In this document: piece after piece, positions 8,915-17,169 of the stretch
Layout: the number at the start of each line of letters is the position of its first letter
Position numbering within the stretch: the stretch's first letter is position 1
NCBI RefSeq assembly: GCF_000217795.1
Contig: NC_015681.1
Coordinates: forward strand, 2,099,244-2,163,243
Reading direction: 5' to 3'
Length of the DNA stretch: 64,000 nt
Source of the DNA: Thermodesulfatator indicus DSM 15286
Lineage (GTDB): Bacteria; Desulfobacterota; Thermodesulfobacteria; Thermodesulfobacteriales; Thermodesulfatatoraceae
Translations under genes and position numbers: made by a program
The notes under the pieces: generated by a model
What the model was told of the DNA's origin: nothing
What the model saw: only the letters and a program-made list of their open reading frames with translations
Database searches by the model: none

Positions 8915-9554
8915 TTTCCGGATATTGATAATAATGGCCGTACCTCTTTTAGCGGCAGTAACTGTGCACGAAGTAGCTCACGGATGGATAGCTTACAAAC
9001 TAGGAGACCCTACGGCCAAAATGGCCGGCCGTTTAACCCTTAACCCTGTAAAGCATCTCGACCTTTTTGGCACCCTGGCCTTCATCATAACCCAGGCTAT
9101 TGGTTGGGCAAGGCCTGTACCAGTAGATCCCAGAAACTTTTCTGATCCCAGACGAGATATGATGCTGGTGGCACTAGCTGGACCCTGTGCCAATTTTTTA
9201 CTAGCTGTTCTTTTTGCCATTCTCTTGCGTTTTTTTGATGTGATTATCTGGCCTTTATCTCTTTTGGGCAAAGAGGCTGTCGTTTTTTTTGGCAAACCCC
9301 TTTTGCTCATGTTAGGACTAGGCATTCAATTAAACATAGGGCTTGGAGTCTTTAATCTCCTTCCTGTGCCCCCTCTTGACGGCAGTAAAATACTTATGGG
9401 GCTTTTACCAAGAGAACTGGCCTATAAATATAGCCGTCTTGAGCCGTATGGTTTTTTTATCCTACTTTTACTCATATTTACCGGAGTTATACAAAAAGTA
9501 TTATTGCCCGTAGTATGGACTCTTAGCCACCTTCTACGCGGCGGGATAATATAA
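8898..9554 (+). CDS. Site-2-protease family (M50) membrane peptidase
   Basis: 218-aa polytopic membrane metalloprotease. I chose ATG 8898 because AAGGAG (8885-8890) sits 7 nt upstream; TTG/GTG at 8892/8895 are poorer. The zinc motif HEVAH is at residues 24-28 in the first membrane helix, and the second metal site is in NLLPVPPLDGSKIL near residue 154. This is the short bacterial rhomboid-sized S2P type (YwhC/Rip-like) without PDZ domain. The start overlaps the upstream gene by 17 nt. Substrate unknown; family members do regulated intramembrane proteolysis or peptide turnover. Confidence 0.9.
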   Translation: MDFLPDFRILIIMAVPLLAAVTVHEVAHGWIAYKLGDPTAKMAGRLTLNPVKHLDLFGTLAFIITQAIGWARPVPVDPRNFSDPRRDMMLVALAGPCANFLLAVLFAILLRFFDVIIWPLSLLGKEAVVFFGKPLLLMLGLGIQLNIGLGVFNLLPVPPLDGSKILMGLLPRELAYKYSRLEPYGFFILLLLIFTGVIQKVLLPVVWTLSHLLRGGII

Positions 9555-9589
9555 TTTTGTAGCCCATTAGGACAAAAAGTAGGCATTTA

Positions 9590-10004
9590 ATGACCGGAAT
9601 AATACTAAAAGCAGCTGGGATATGGTTAGTTATTGTTCTTATTGCGATTGTAAATGGCATATTCCGAGAGAAAGTTTTAACTCCTTTGCTTGGTTCAGAC
9701 TTGGCGCTGCCCATAAGTGGAATTTCTTTGGCGATGTTGGTCTTTGTGGTTTCATTTATTTTTATTCCACTATTGGCTCGCTAGACCCCAAAATATATAT
9801 CCTCATCGGATTTTTATGATCGGATTTTTATGGCTAATTTTAACACTTTTATTTGAATTTATTTTTGGACATTATATTACCGGAAAACCTTGGAAGGATG
9901 TTATGCAGGTGTTCAACCTTAAAAAGGGAGATTTATTTACAGTAGTTTTAGCCGCTACAGCCGTTTCTCCGTGGTTAGCGGCAAAAATAAAGGGCATAAT
10001 TTAA
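9590..10004 (+). pseudogene. Small integral membrane protein gene broken by two frameshifts
   Basis: Three frames read consecutively give one plausible membrane protein. ATG 9590 encodes TGIILKAAGIWLVIVLIAIV to ...SFIFIPLLAR, stopping at TAG 9782. The next frame reads LDPKIYILIGF. The third reads LWLILTLLFEFIFGHYITGK and runs to ATTTAA at 10004. One lost base near 9781 explains the first shift. A perfect 14-bp tandem duplication (9805-9832) explains the second. If repaired the product would be about 133 aa with four hydrophobic segments, a recognisable but uncharacterised family. It overlaps the 3' end of the convergent gene at 10001. Confidence 0.75.
9805..9832. repeat. Perfect 14-bp tandem duplication inside the broken membrane gene
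   Basis: The unit ATCGGATTTTTATG occurs twice in a row (9805-9818 and 9819-9832). Removing one copy restores the frame ...LIGFLWLILTLLF. This looks like a recent slippage or duplication event and is directly visible. Confidence 0.95.
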
Positions 10005-10591
10005 AATCTTTTTCCTAATCTCTGGCCAGTTTTGGTTTTTAAGTGAAGGGCATAGGGCTTATTTTCTAATGAAACGGCATCGTTTATTACTTCATTTTCA
10101 AGACAATCTTTTCCTTCAATAATAGCTAATATTTCTTTAGCAAAATTAGAGGGAACTTTAAGGGCTTTTAATATGTTTTCGGCCTCGTCTTTTAGGTCAA
10201 TTAAACAGGCTGAAGCGAGCACCACCGGGAGATTAGCCCCTTCTTCCAGGGCAATTTGCTCGGCAAACTTAAGCCTGGCTTTCAGGCGTTTTATAGCTTC
10301 ATCTTGCCCTTTTAAACGGTTTAGGACTTCGGTTTCTATGCGGTCTTTAAACACTCCTTTCTGCTTTTCAAGAAGCTCTGGGGGCAGGCTACCCAGGCAC
10401 TGTTCAGCGTAAGGGCAATAAGCCGCACAGCCAAAATCAAGGCGGGGGTTTGGCAGCCGCTTCCCGCAGCCCGGGCAGGGGCGCGCGGTGTCGTCTTTAA
10501 AAAACTCAACCACCTCGCCACAATCAGGGCATTTTACCTCAAAGATAGCGTCTTCTTTCCAGTATCTGGTGTCCTGGCCGGGACATTTCAT
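10001..10591 (-). CDS. Zinc-ribbon / HD-like (phosphohydrolase-annotated) protein
   Basis: 196 aa. The N-terminus has paired Cys motifs: CPGQDTRYW, CPDCG (~20-24), CPGCG (~39-43), then CAAYCPYAEQC (~55-65), indicating zinc or Fe-S binding. The C-terminal helical half resembles proteins annotated as HD phosphohydrolases, but the HD signature is eroded: where active enzymes have LLHDI this one reads CLIDLKDE. I therefore doubt hydrolase activity. It is the last gene of a three-gene minus-strand operon, 4 bp after the siroheme-type protein. Function unknown; possibly accessory to the redox proteins. Confidence 0.65.
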   Translation of the reverse strand: MKCPGQDTRYWKEDAIFEVKCPDCGEVVEFFKDDTARPCPGCGKRLPNPRLDFGCAAYCPYAEQCLGSLPPELLEKQKGVFKDRIETEVLNRLKGQDEAIKRLKARLKFAEQIALEEGANLPVVLASACLIDLKDEAENILKALKVPSNFAKEILAIIEGKDCLENEVINDAVSLENKPYALHLKTKTGQRLGKRF

Positions 10592-10595
10592 CTCG

Positions 10596-11390
10596 TTATC
10601 CTAAAATTTCCTTTCGGGCTTGCGTAAAGCCAAGCCGCGCAATAATTGCTCCGAGCCTTTCGCCTTCTTTACAATGCCTTTGGTAAAAGTCTAGCACTTT
10701 ACTAAAGATTTCTAAAGCTTCTTTTTCGCTGGCAAAGGCCTTAATTTCCTGGGCTAGCTGCGGATGACGGCCGAGTTTCCCGCCAATGAGAAGGCGATAT
10801 CCCTTTTCCTTGACAAAGATGGCCCCGGTTTCACAAACCCGGGCACAGGCTCCGCAATTAAGGCACTTCTCATCGTCTATTTCCGGGCCAGAGGCCGAGA
10901 CTTTTATGGCTCTTTCTTCGCAAATAACCTCACATTCTCCGCAAAAGTTGCAATTTTCAGGGGAAAGGCCCAAAATTGCCTGGCCGATGAGGGCAAAGTC
11001 TTTTATCTGCACCTGAGAACAGGCGTTTGGGCACTCGGCGAGGCTCACCCTGAATTGGTGATGGTGCTTCAAAGGGCCTTTTATCTTTTGCTTCAAAAAC
11101 GAGGTGAGATTTTTCTCTTCAAGTATCTTTTCCAGGCGGTTTAAGAGTTCTTCAGAAGAAGTAACGGCGTTCGGGCAACTTGAAAGACCAAAACAGCCCT
11201 CAACGGAAAAGGCCTTCTCTGCCTGGGAAGCTTTGTCTCTCAGGGCTTCACGGGCCGCCAGCATAACCTCATTACTAACCGTAGCCTCACCACGCTCTCT
11301 GGCAAATTCTTCCACCTTCTTTTTGACTTTCTTCCTCACGAAAAAGGGAACGCGTTTGAGCAGGGCTTCGGCCTCTGGCTCCCACATCAT
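10596..11390 (-). CDS. Small siroheme/[4Fe-4S] sulfite-reductase-like protein with PCP_red and 2[4Fe-4S] ferredoxin domains
   Basis: 264 aa. Residues 3-48 fit the PCP_red helix domain (WEPEAEALLKRVPFFVRKKV). The coupled siroheme-[4Fe-4S] ligand pattern C-x5-C plus C-x3-C is present as GCFGLSSC (C66, C72) and ECPNAC (C120, C124). An inserted dicluster ferredoxin follows: C147/C150/C153/C157 and C176/C179/C182/C186. This is much smaller than DsrA/B (~400 aa) and matches the poorly characterised low-molecular-mass sulfite-reductase-like group. Substrate (sulfite, nitrite or none) is unproven. Its ATG overlaps the upstream ferredoxin-like gene (ATGA), so expression is coupled. Confidence 0.8.
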   Translation of the reverse strand: MMWEPEAEALLKRVPFFVRKKVKKKVEEFARERGEATVSNEVMLAAREALRDKASQAEKAFSVEGCFGLSSCPNAVTSSEELLNRLEKILEEKNLTSFLKQKIKGPLKHHHQFRVSLAECPNACSQVQIKDFALIGQAILGLSPENCNFCGECEVICEERAIKVSASGPEIDDEKCLNCGACARVCETGAIFVKEKGYRLLIGGKLGRHPQLAQEIKAFASEKEALEIFSKVLDFYQRHCKEGERLGAIIARLGFTQARKEILG

Positions 11391-12118
11391 GAGCTAAACT
11401 CCTTTTCTTCAACTATTTTCCCGTCGGCTGACACTATTATTACCCGATAGTTTATTTTCTTTCCGGCCAGCTCACAGGCCTTATTGATAATGCCCATCAG
11501 GGAATGGCAACAGGGAACCTCCATAATGGCCAGCGTGAGCTCCTTTATAGGCTGAGACCTAAAAATCTGGGCAAACTTTTCTACGTATTCCTGCGCATCG
11601 TCAAACTTGGGGCAACCAACCATAAGAATTTTACCCGGGAGTATATTCTGGTGAAAAGCCGGGTAGCTGAAGCCCACGCAATCTGCAGCCACGAGGAGAT
11701 GGGCGTCTTTTAAAAACGGGGCGTGCGGAGGGACGAGCTTGATTTGAATGGGCCAGTTGCTAAGGGCTGAAGGAGTTTCGCCTTTCTGTTTTGCCCCGGC
11801 TACCGGGCTAAGAATCTTTAAGTGGCTGCCCGGGCAACCGCAGGGAAGCTTTTCTTCCTGAGGCTTTTGTTTTTGGGCCAGGTATTCTTTGACGGCCTCT
11901 TCGTCAAAGGCTTCAGCCTCACGCTCTACAATTTTTATAGCGCCTTTTGGGCAATCACCCAGGCAGGCACCTAGGCCATCGCAGTACTTTTCCGCTACGA
12001 GACGGGCCTTGCCGTCAATTATCTGGATAGCCCCTTCCTCACAGGCCGGCACGCACTGGCCACAGCCGTCACAGAGTTCTTCGTCTATCTCAATTATTTT
12101 TCTGAGTATTTTGGCCAT
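11387..12118 (-). CDS. [4Fe-4S] ferredoxin-domain protein of the siroheme operon
   Basis: 243 aa from ATG 12118, preceded by AAGGAG six bases upstream. A start at 12169 would add repeat-derived residues and lacks an RBS. The N-terminus is ferredoxin-like: CDGCGQCVPAC (C16-C26), then CDGLGACLGDC. A CGCPG motif lies near residue 106. The C-terminal ~130 residues are a conserved domain with AADCVGFSYPAFH, GCPKFDD and EVPCCHSL, suggesting further cluster or metal ligands. Likely an electron donor or partner of the downstream siroheme protein. First gene of the operon (12118-10001). Confidence 0.8.
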   Translation of the reverse strand: MAKILRKIIEIDEELCDGCGQCVPACEEGAIQIIDGKARLVAEKYCDGLGACLGDCPKGAIKIVEREAEAFDEEAVKEYLAQKQKPQEEKLPCGCPGSHLKILSPVAGAKQKGETPSALSNWPIQIKLVPPHAPFLKDAHLLVAADCVGFSYPAFHQNILPGKILMVGCPKFDDAQEYVEKFAQIFRSQPIKELTLAIMEVPCCHSLMGIINKACELAGKKINYRVIIVSADGKIVEEKEFSS

Positions 12119-12152
12119 TTTAGACTCCTTTTGTGGGTTTGGCTCGTAGTTG

Positions 12153-12402
12153 TTTTTGCCTGTCCCCAACCTTGCGAGCCAGGTTTTCTTTTTATGTAAA
12201 CAAAAAAATGGCTAAGGAAGCTTTGACATAGATCAATTTTTGCTTTTGCGAGAATTTTCGCCTGTCCCCAACTTACACCCAACTTACAAGATTAGGTGGA
12301 TTGGTAGATGGTTGTTAGCTGTTAGCTGTTAGTAGTCTTTTAGACTGCTTCGGCCCCTAACGGGGCCTCGCAGTGACGAAATGGGAATTTCGCCTGTCCC
12401 CA
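12153..12402 (+). repeat. Three copies of the RAYT-associated TTCGCCTGTCCC repeat
   Basis: Copies at about 12153-12168 (TTTTTGCCTGTCCCCA), 12255-12270 (TTTTCGCCTGTCCCCA) and 12387-12402 (ATTTCGCCTGTCCCCA), all in the same orientation. The last two are each followed by a short direct repeat. They belong to the family that brackets the transposase gene at 18.4-19.2 kb. Confidence 0.8.
12344..12374. repeat. Palindromic intergenic element (family 2), copy A
   Basis: 31-nt hairpin: outer ACTGC/GCAGT arms and an inner GGCCCC-TAAC-GGGGCC stem-loop. A second copy of identical length lies at 51425-51455 with a compensatory C:G to T:A change in the inner stem, so the structure rather than exact sequence is conserved. 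Looser relatives (ATTGCTTCGCTTCGCTCG-type) lie near 12460-12560, 12665-12740, 21225, 25805-26000, 40610-40670 and 49545. Confidence 0.75.
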
Positions 12403-12744
12403 CATCTAACCCACATCTAATCGGTATTCCGTCTCTGCGAGTGCGAGCAGCCATCTAACATCCTGTCACTGCGAGGAGCCGAAGGGAGATCCCTTCGCTG
12501 GCGCTCGGGATAGGCGAAGCAGTCTCAGAGATTACTTCGTCGGTCCTAACGAACCTCCTCGTAATGACCCGGTTGGGCCACTTCGTCGGCAATACGAGCC
12601 TTCTCATAAATAGAAGTGAGAGTTATTTACCACCAGCCATCGGCTAACGGATATTAGCCATCGGGTTACTGCGAGCGGAGCGAAGCAATCTCAGGGATCC
12701 CTTCCCTAACACTTGTGACAAGGACTGCTTCGCTATGATGAAAA

Positions 12745-15690
12745 CTAGCTCTTGCGCCAGACCTTCCAGAAATGCTCTGGGAAAATGGGCCTGGTAAACA
12801 TTATCTCGCGAAGGAGCCTTTCGTTTATTTCTTTTCCGGCGAGCATCTTCTCCGCCATGTCGTAGAGGATCCAGAAGCGTTCCAGGGCCTCAAAGAAAAA
12901 TTCTTTCATCTTGTCCACAAAATGCCCGTTAGAGATAACAAAACCAAGGTCACTGTTCATGGCCCAGAGCACTTCCCGCCCGGCTTGAGTGAGAATTTGC
13001 GAAAGCTTGGCCTCGCGAGGCTCAGCCTTTTTGGCTGACTCATTCAAAGCCTCTATGGCTTCGTGTATATGGCGATACATCCAGGAGACCGAGCCGTACA
13101 TCCATTTGTCAAAAGTGCCCTTGTCTCCCCAAGAAGAAGGCGGCGGAAGTATCTCCTGATTGGTGGGGTAGCGGTGCAGATAATCTGCGGGAGTGATAAG
13201 TTCGGTCTGGTTCTGGTCGTAGTAAAGTTTTTTTAGCAGAAAATAGATGAAAAGGGGCCCTTCAAACCAGTGGTGGCCAAAAAGCTCAGCGTCATAAGTA
13301 GCCACGGAAAGCGGTTTTTTCCAGAACCAGCCCCTTATGTATTCAAAACGGAAGTTTCGTCCTTCCATGAAGTGCTGGGCATGACGGGCAGCCTTTTCGC
13401 GGGCCCAGTCCGGATTGTAAGGCTCTTTTTGTAGGGAATAGCGGTTAGTTATGCGGCAATATCTGAAAGGCCCGCCTTTTATGTGAAAGTCAAGGTAATC
13501 CGGGTCTCCGGGGTAGCCTTCGTCAGCACTCCAGACCTGTTTGCCGGTTTCCGGGTCTCGGCCGAAAACCGCCACTTTTGAACCTCGCACAAATACCGGG
13601 GCGTGGACGCCAAATTCTGATGGGCTATCACCATTTAAAACCGTGTGCGTCTCAGAGAAAAAGTAACGCAGGTCGTATTCTTCAAGGTACTTTTCAATTC
13701 CCGGCACATAGGCACACTCAGGAAGCCAGATACCTATGGGCCTGCGCCCAAAGACAGCTTCGTAATCTCGCACCGCAGTCTCTATCTGGGCCCTAACCGC
13801 CTCTGGATACATGGTGTAAAAGGGCAAAAATCCGTGGGTGGCGGCGCAGGTTGATATTTCAAGCTTGCCGAGATCCTGAAAGCGCTTAAAAGCCCGGGTT
13901 AAGTCTTTATCGTAACGCAGGAATATTTCGCGGCTTTCTTCAAAGCGTCTCAAGTGCATCCAGGCTGCGGCCTCAAAGGCCGGGGCTTCTCGGCGTACCC
14001 TTTCTATTTCCGCCCGGGCGAGATTAATCAGGCCCTCGAGGTATTTCAGGAATTCTTCCTGAAGCAGCGGGCAGCGCATCATATTAGTAAGGGTAGGGGA
14101 GATGTCCATGGAAAGCTTAAAGTCAACGCCTTCGTTTACCAGATCTTCAAAGACTTTGACCAGGGGAATGTAAGTGTCAACCAGGGCTTCGTGAAACCAT
14201 TCTTCTGGAAAGCCCAGGGGTTGCCAGATACCTGCAGCTCCATAGACAATGCGTCGCCTGATGTAGGGAAGATGGGCATGGAGGTGAAGTATCAAGTAAC
14301 CGATTGAGTGCTCAGCCGTGCCCATGCGTGATTCAATAGGCCTTATCGTAGGGTGTTCAATAGAAAGCTCGTGGGTGGCGTAGGATACCGGCGCGTCCCC
14401 TGGTGCCAGGCGGGCCGTGTGGGCTATATTTGACGGTTCAGTTAATTCGAGGACTTTTCCGTCTTCCCTTACCGCGATGAGTTGCACCCGATAGGCCTTG
14501 TCCGGCTCTACCCAGAGATACCAGTTATCAGCCATTGATAAATCAACGGCAACGTCTTTGTCGGGGTGGTGGTAAAGCTTGCCGAAAAAGTCGTGATAGA
14601 CCTTTATGTAAGCAGTTACATTTTGGCCCGCAGCAAAGCGGCCAAGCTTTTGGGACAGTTCAGCCTGGTCAAGATGCCAGTAGGTGAAAAGACGCCTTTC
14701 ATCAATAGGCAGGAGCACAATCTTTTCTCTTTTACGCGGGATAAAGAATTCAGGGGAGGCGGCTATCTCTTTTAGGCGCAAGTTTTTCTTGCGGTCATAG
14801 AGCACCAGCCTGGCCTGATAAAAATGGCCGTCTGGCACGGCGTTGATTATCCAGTCTTTAGCCACGCCGATATGGCGTCTTTCTTCCGGGCGAAAAATGG
14901 CCCATTTTTCATCGTCAGGTGGGCGGTAAAACACTTCAAGTAAAATGTCTGTGTCTTCCCAGGTTAGTTTGCGGGGAGAAAGTTCCTGTTTTTCTAGCTC
15001 CTTCCAGAACTTATCGGGGAATTCCCAGTAGGCTTTGAGATTTACCTGATCAGGCTCAATGACCTGGCGGGTGAGAAAAAGGCCTGTCACTTCAGGCACG
15101 GAAAAAGGCGTTTCTTCAAGAATACTAATGGTTTCTGGAGGCAAAAGTTCAAGGCTTAAGACTTTCTTGAGGCTCTTTTGGGTTTCTTTTTCACAAACGT
15201 GGAGTTCCACACCTTTTAAAGCCCCAAAAATAAGAAAATAGTCTTTAAAATCAGCTCTTTGCCATTCTTCTTCGGGAAAGTTAGTGGCCGGATCTTCATA
15301 ACGAAGAATACGTAAATAAAGGGAAGTCTCTTCGCCAAAACGGTGGCCAAGGCCAAGCTCAAGGTCTCTTCTTATGTTTTCCCAGTCAATCTCAGTGATG
15401 GTAAGGTGGTGGCGCCTTTCGTTTTCGGAGACAAAAACCACTTTTGGCGTGTAGTGAAAGGGTGAGAGCATTTTTAAGAGAGGCCTTTTTTTGCGCAAGA
15501 ACCTCGCCTGGTAATCACCCGGGGCAAGAAGTTCTTCGGTTTGGTTCAAAAAATTGACCTTGCGGGAAAAAACGCAAGTATTTCCGGCAAAAACCTCAAG
15601 ATAAAGGTCCTCTTCGGGGTAGTGGACCTGGCGGTGGATGTCATCTCCCCAGGTGAATTTAACCAGTTTTTGGGCTACTTCTATCTTCAT
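12745..15690 (-). CDS. DUF4912 plus GH57 1,4-alpha-glucan branching enzyme
   Basis: 981 aa from ATG 15690 (an upstream start at 15810 only extends into the neighbouring gene). The N-terminal ~480 residues contain DUF4912-type modules with RRLFTYWHL and repeated beta-rich segments, possibly carbohydrate-binding. The GH57 domain begins at GYLILHLHAHLPYIR. The catalytic nucleophile region IWLPECAY and the general-acid region ATYDAELFGHHW are both present, which is the pattern of GH57 branching enzymes (TK1436-type) rather than amylases. It would introduce alpha-1,6 branches in glycogen. The start overlaps the thiI-like gene's end by 32 nt. Confidence 0.88.
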   Translation of the reverse strand: MKIEVAQKLVKFTWGDDIHRQVHYPEEDLYLEVFAGNTCVFSRKVNFLNQTEELLAPGDYQARFLRKKRPLLKMLSPFHYTPKVVFVSENERRHHLTITEIDWENIRRDLELGLGHRFGEETSLYLRILRYEDPATNFPEEEWQRADFKDYFLIFGALKGVELHVCEKETQKSLKKVLSLELLPPETISILEETPFSVPEVTGLFLTRQVIEPDQVNLKAYWEFPDKFWKELEKQELSPRKLTWEDTDILLEVFYRPPDDEKWAIFRPEERRHIGVAKDWIINAVPDGHFYQARLVLYDRKKNLRLKEIAASPEFFIPRKREKIVLLPIDERRLFTYWHLDQAELSQKLGRFAAGQNVTAYIKVYHDFFGKLYHHPDKDVAVDLSMADNWYLWVEPDKAYRVQLIAVREDGKVLELTEPSNIAHTARLAPGDAPVSYATHELSIEHPTIRPIESRMGTAEHSIGYLILHLHAHLPYIRRRIVYGAAGIWQPLGFPEEWFHEALVDTYIPLVKVFEDLVNEGVDFKLSMDISPTLTNMMRCPLLQEEFLKYLEGLINLARAEIERVRREAPAFEAAAWMHLRRFEESREIFLRYDKDLTRAFKRFQDLGKLEISTCAATHGFLPFYTMYPEAVRAQIETAVRDYEAVFGRRPIGIWLPECAYVPGIEKYLEEYDLRYFFSETHTVLNGDSPSEFGVHAPVFVRGSKVAVFGRDPETGKQVWSADEGYPGDPDYLDFHIKGGPFRYCRITNRYSLQKEPYNPDWAREKAARHAQHFMEGRNFRFEYIRGWFWKKPLSVATYDAELFGHHWFEGPLFIYFLLKKLYYDQNQTELITPADYLHRYPTNQEILPPPSSWGDKGTFDKWMYGSVSWMYRHIHEAIEALNESAKKAEPREAKLSQILTQAGREVLWAMNSDLGFVISNGHFVDKMKEFFFEALERFWILYDMAEKMLAGKEINERLLREIMFTRPIFPEHFWKVWRKS

Positions 15691-16828
15691 AAGGGCTCTC
15701 CCAGAAAATTTTTTCTTTTTTAAGGATAACTGATTTTCGGGCCAAAAGGTGTAAAAATTTTTCTTCCCGTGGCGAAAATTTGCCTGTGGTGCGCGGATGT
15801 GTGGGCGCAAAAGGGCAGGGTGGCAAGGCCTTTTGTGCTATATCTTCTAGGCCGAACTGGGCCAGTTTTTCGTAAACTTCCTCTTTGGTAAAACCAATTA
15901 CCGGCCGCAAAACTGGAATTCGGGGCAAAGAAGAAATTAACGAAAGGGCAGGAAGGGTTTGGCTGGCCTGCTCACCTAAAAGGTCTCCTGTAGCCAGGGC
16001 AAGAAAGCCTTCTTTTTGGGCTATTTTTTCGGCGAGAAGAAGCATGAGACTCTTGCAGAAAAGACAGGTTTTTCTTTTAGGGGCCTTTTTGGCCAACTCT
16101 TCAAGAAAGGGGCGGTAATTGAGGGTGTAGAAGGAAAGGCTTAAATCGGAAGAAAAATAAGCGAGAGCCCTGGTAGCTTGGGTTACCAGATCGTGTCTTC
16201 TGGCTTCTTCGTCGTCAAAAAAGAGCAGGGTTATTTTTTGCCCTCGCCTTGAAAGAAGAAAAGTAGAAAGGAGAGAGTCAGGCCCGCCTGAAAAAAGCAC
16301 GAGAATTTTTTCGCCTGTCCCCATCGGTAAACCGCCAGGGCCTTTTTGGGGATTGGTCAGAAGAAAGAGCTCATGGTCACGGGCTTCTATAAGCCAGTAA
16401 ATATGCTCTGGTGGGTGATTGTCCCAGCGGGAAAGTCGCAACTGCGCTTCCTCAGCAAGTATTTGCAGGAGTTCTTTTTTAAGAGCCAGGGCCTTTTCGC
16501 GCCGGGCATGGTCTTTGGCCTTGACGTAAACTTCGTAAGTAAAGGGACGGTCGGGCAAAAGAGCTTTGAAGTCAAAGTCAGGTTGTATTTGATAAAAGCG
16601 AAAAATTTTGCCTGTCCCCACATGCGAAACAAGGGCCTTCTCTAGCTCGGGCTTGCCTTTTACCAAAAGACGCCCGTAAAAGTCTTCTATGGCCGTAGAA
16701 AAGCCCAGTTTTTTGAGACGGGCCTCAAGGGTTTTGCGCCAGGCTTCTAAAAAGGCCTTCTTGGTGCCGGGCTTTTTGGTGCCGATCTCTCCTGAAGGGC
16801 TTAGCAGGAAATTTACTTCTTTAGCCAC
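15659..16828 (-). CDS. ThiI-like tRNA 4-thiouridine synthase (THUMP + PP-loop)
   Basis: 389 aa. The N-terminal ferredoxin-like/THUMP region covers ~1-165. The family linker GGLPMGTGEK precedes the PP-loop SGGPDS near residue 180 (usually SGGIDS), which binds ATP for adenylation of U8 in tRNA. A CLFCK Cys pair and a later CPF motif are present; no rhodanese domain, so sulfur must come from elsewhere. Two stretches of its DNA (16305-16323, 16604-16620) match the intergenic TTCGCCTGTCCC repeat exactly and encode GTGEK and GTGK. Lies between GGCT-like and GH57 genes in one minus-strand run. Confidence 0.82.
   Translation of the reverse strand: MAKEVNFLLSPSGEIGTKKPGTKKAFLEAWRKTLEARLKKLGFSTAIEDFYGRLLVKGKPELEKALVSHVGTGKIFRFYQIQPDFDFKALLPDRPFTYEVYVKAKDHARREKALALKKELLQILAEEAQLRLSRWDNHPPEHIYWLIEARDHELFLLTNPQKGPGGLPMGTGEKILVLFSGGPDSLLSTFLLSRRGQKITLLFFDDEEARRHDLVTQATRALAYFSSDLSLSFYTLNYRPFLEELAKKAPKRKTCLFCKSLMLLLAEKIAQKEGFLALATGDLLGEQASQTLPALSLISSLPRIPVLRPVIGFTKEEVYEKLAQFGLEDIAQKALPPCPFAPTHPRTTGKFSPREEKFLHLLARKSVILKKEKIFWESPYEDRSSPKTG
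16305..16620 (+). repeat. Two repeat-family matches inside the thiI-like coding sequence
   Basis: TTTTTTCGCCTGTCCCCAT at 16305-16323 and AAATTTTGCCTGTCCCCA at 16603-16620, same orientation as the intergenic copies. On the coding strand they give GTGEKI and GTGKIF. The first coincides with the family-conserved P-x-GT-x-GK linker of ThiI, so it may be coincidence. The second has no such excuse. Confidence 0.55.
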
Positions 16829-17169
16829 AGGCCGTCCTTTACTTTGGGTTTGTCTTTGACAGGGCCTTTGTAAACGTAAACAAAGGCGTGAACAACTTTT
16901 CCGTCTTCTAATTTTACGGGAAGTATTTTTCGTTCGTATTCCTGGCCTTCGTCTTCCACTTCGTCAAGAATGAAAAGGGTTTTCAGGTCTATTTCATAAA
17001 CTTCACCGTAAACTGTGCCCGGGCCTGGCACTATTCCCGGATACCAGCCAAGGTCATACATGTCGTAGCCAGAAAGACAGGCTTTTCCCAGAAATTTGGC
17101 GTCTTTAAGATAACGATGGAGTCTAAAGCCTTTTTTAAGCGTGCCGTAAACGAATACGAGATAACGCAT
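16813..17169 (-). CDS. Gamma-glutamylcyclotransferase-like (AIG2/GGCT fold) protein
   Basis: 118 aa, family-typical size. The signature YGTLKKGFRLHRYL occurs at residues 9-22 (YGTL forms the substrate loop). The downstream WYPGIVPG and VYGEVYEID and the catalytic-type acidic residue in FILDEVEDEG are also present. The members cyclise gamma-glutamyl-amines or related amides to 5-oxoproline; true substrate unknown. A gamma-glutamyl gene set lies 5 kb away (21.4-25.2 kb), but not in the same operon. Overlaps the thiI-like start and abuts the MscS stop. Confidence 0.82.
   Translation of the reverse strand: MRYLVFVYGTLKKGFRLHRYLKDAKFLGKACLSGYDMYDLGWYPGIVPGPGTVYGEVYEIDLKTLFILDEVEDEGQEYERKILPVKLEDGKVVHAFVYVYKGPVKDKPKVKDGLWLKK

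Larger units (their letters stand above)
12119..12744. other. Repeat-rich intergenic region, 626 bp, no gene
   Basis: Lies between the ferredoxin operon start and the GH57 stop, both on the minus strand. It holds three same-orientation copies of the TTCGCCTGTCCCC repeat, a GTTAGCT heptamer tandem (12314-12332), a strong GGCCCC-TAAC-GGGGCC palindrome (12344-12374) and a second palindromic block (about 12462-12560) containing GAAGGGA-GA-TCCCTTC. A 15-mer at 12629-12643 recurs inverted at 25861-25875. Two C-rich short direct-repeat pairs occur: AACTTACA (12270s) and ACATCTAA (12402-12420), each spaced by CC(C). No ORF of family character is visible. Confidence 0.8.

Noticed and set aside
9622-9819. 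Independent small gene overlapping the broken membrane gene
   Set aside because: Only its last ~12 codons carry family-like sequence; the rest is a shadow frame, so it is part of the frameshifted gene.
12119-12744. CRISPR array or tRNA gene in the repeat-rich gap
   Set aside because: Repeats are of different families and irregularly spaced with no spacer pattern; no cloverleaf or T-loop sequence was found.
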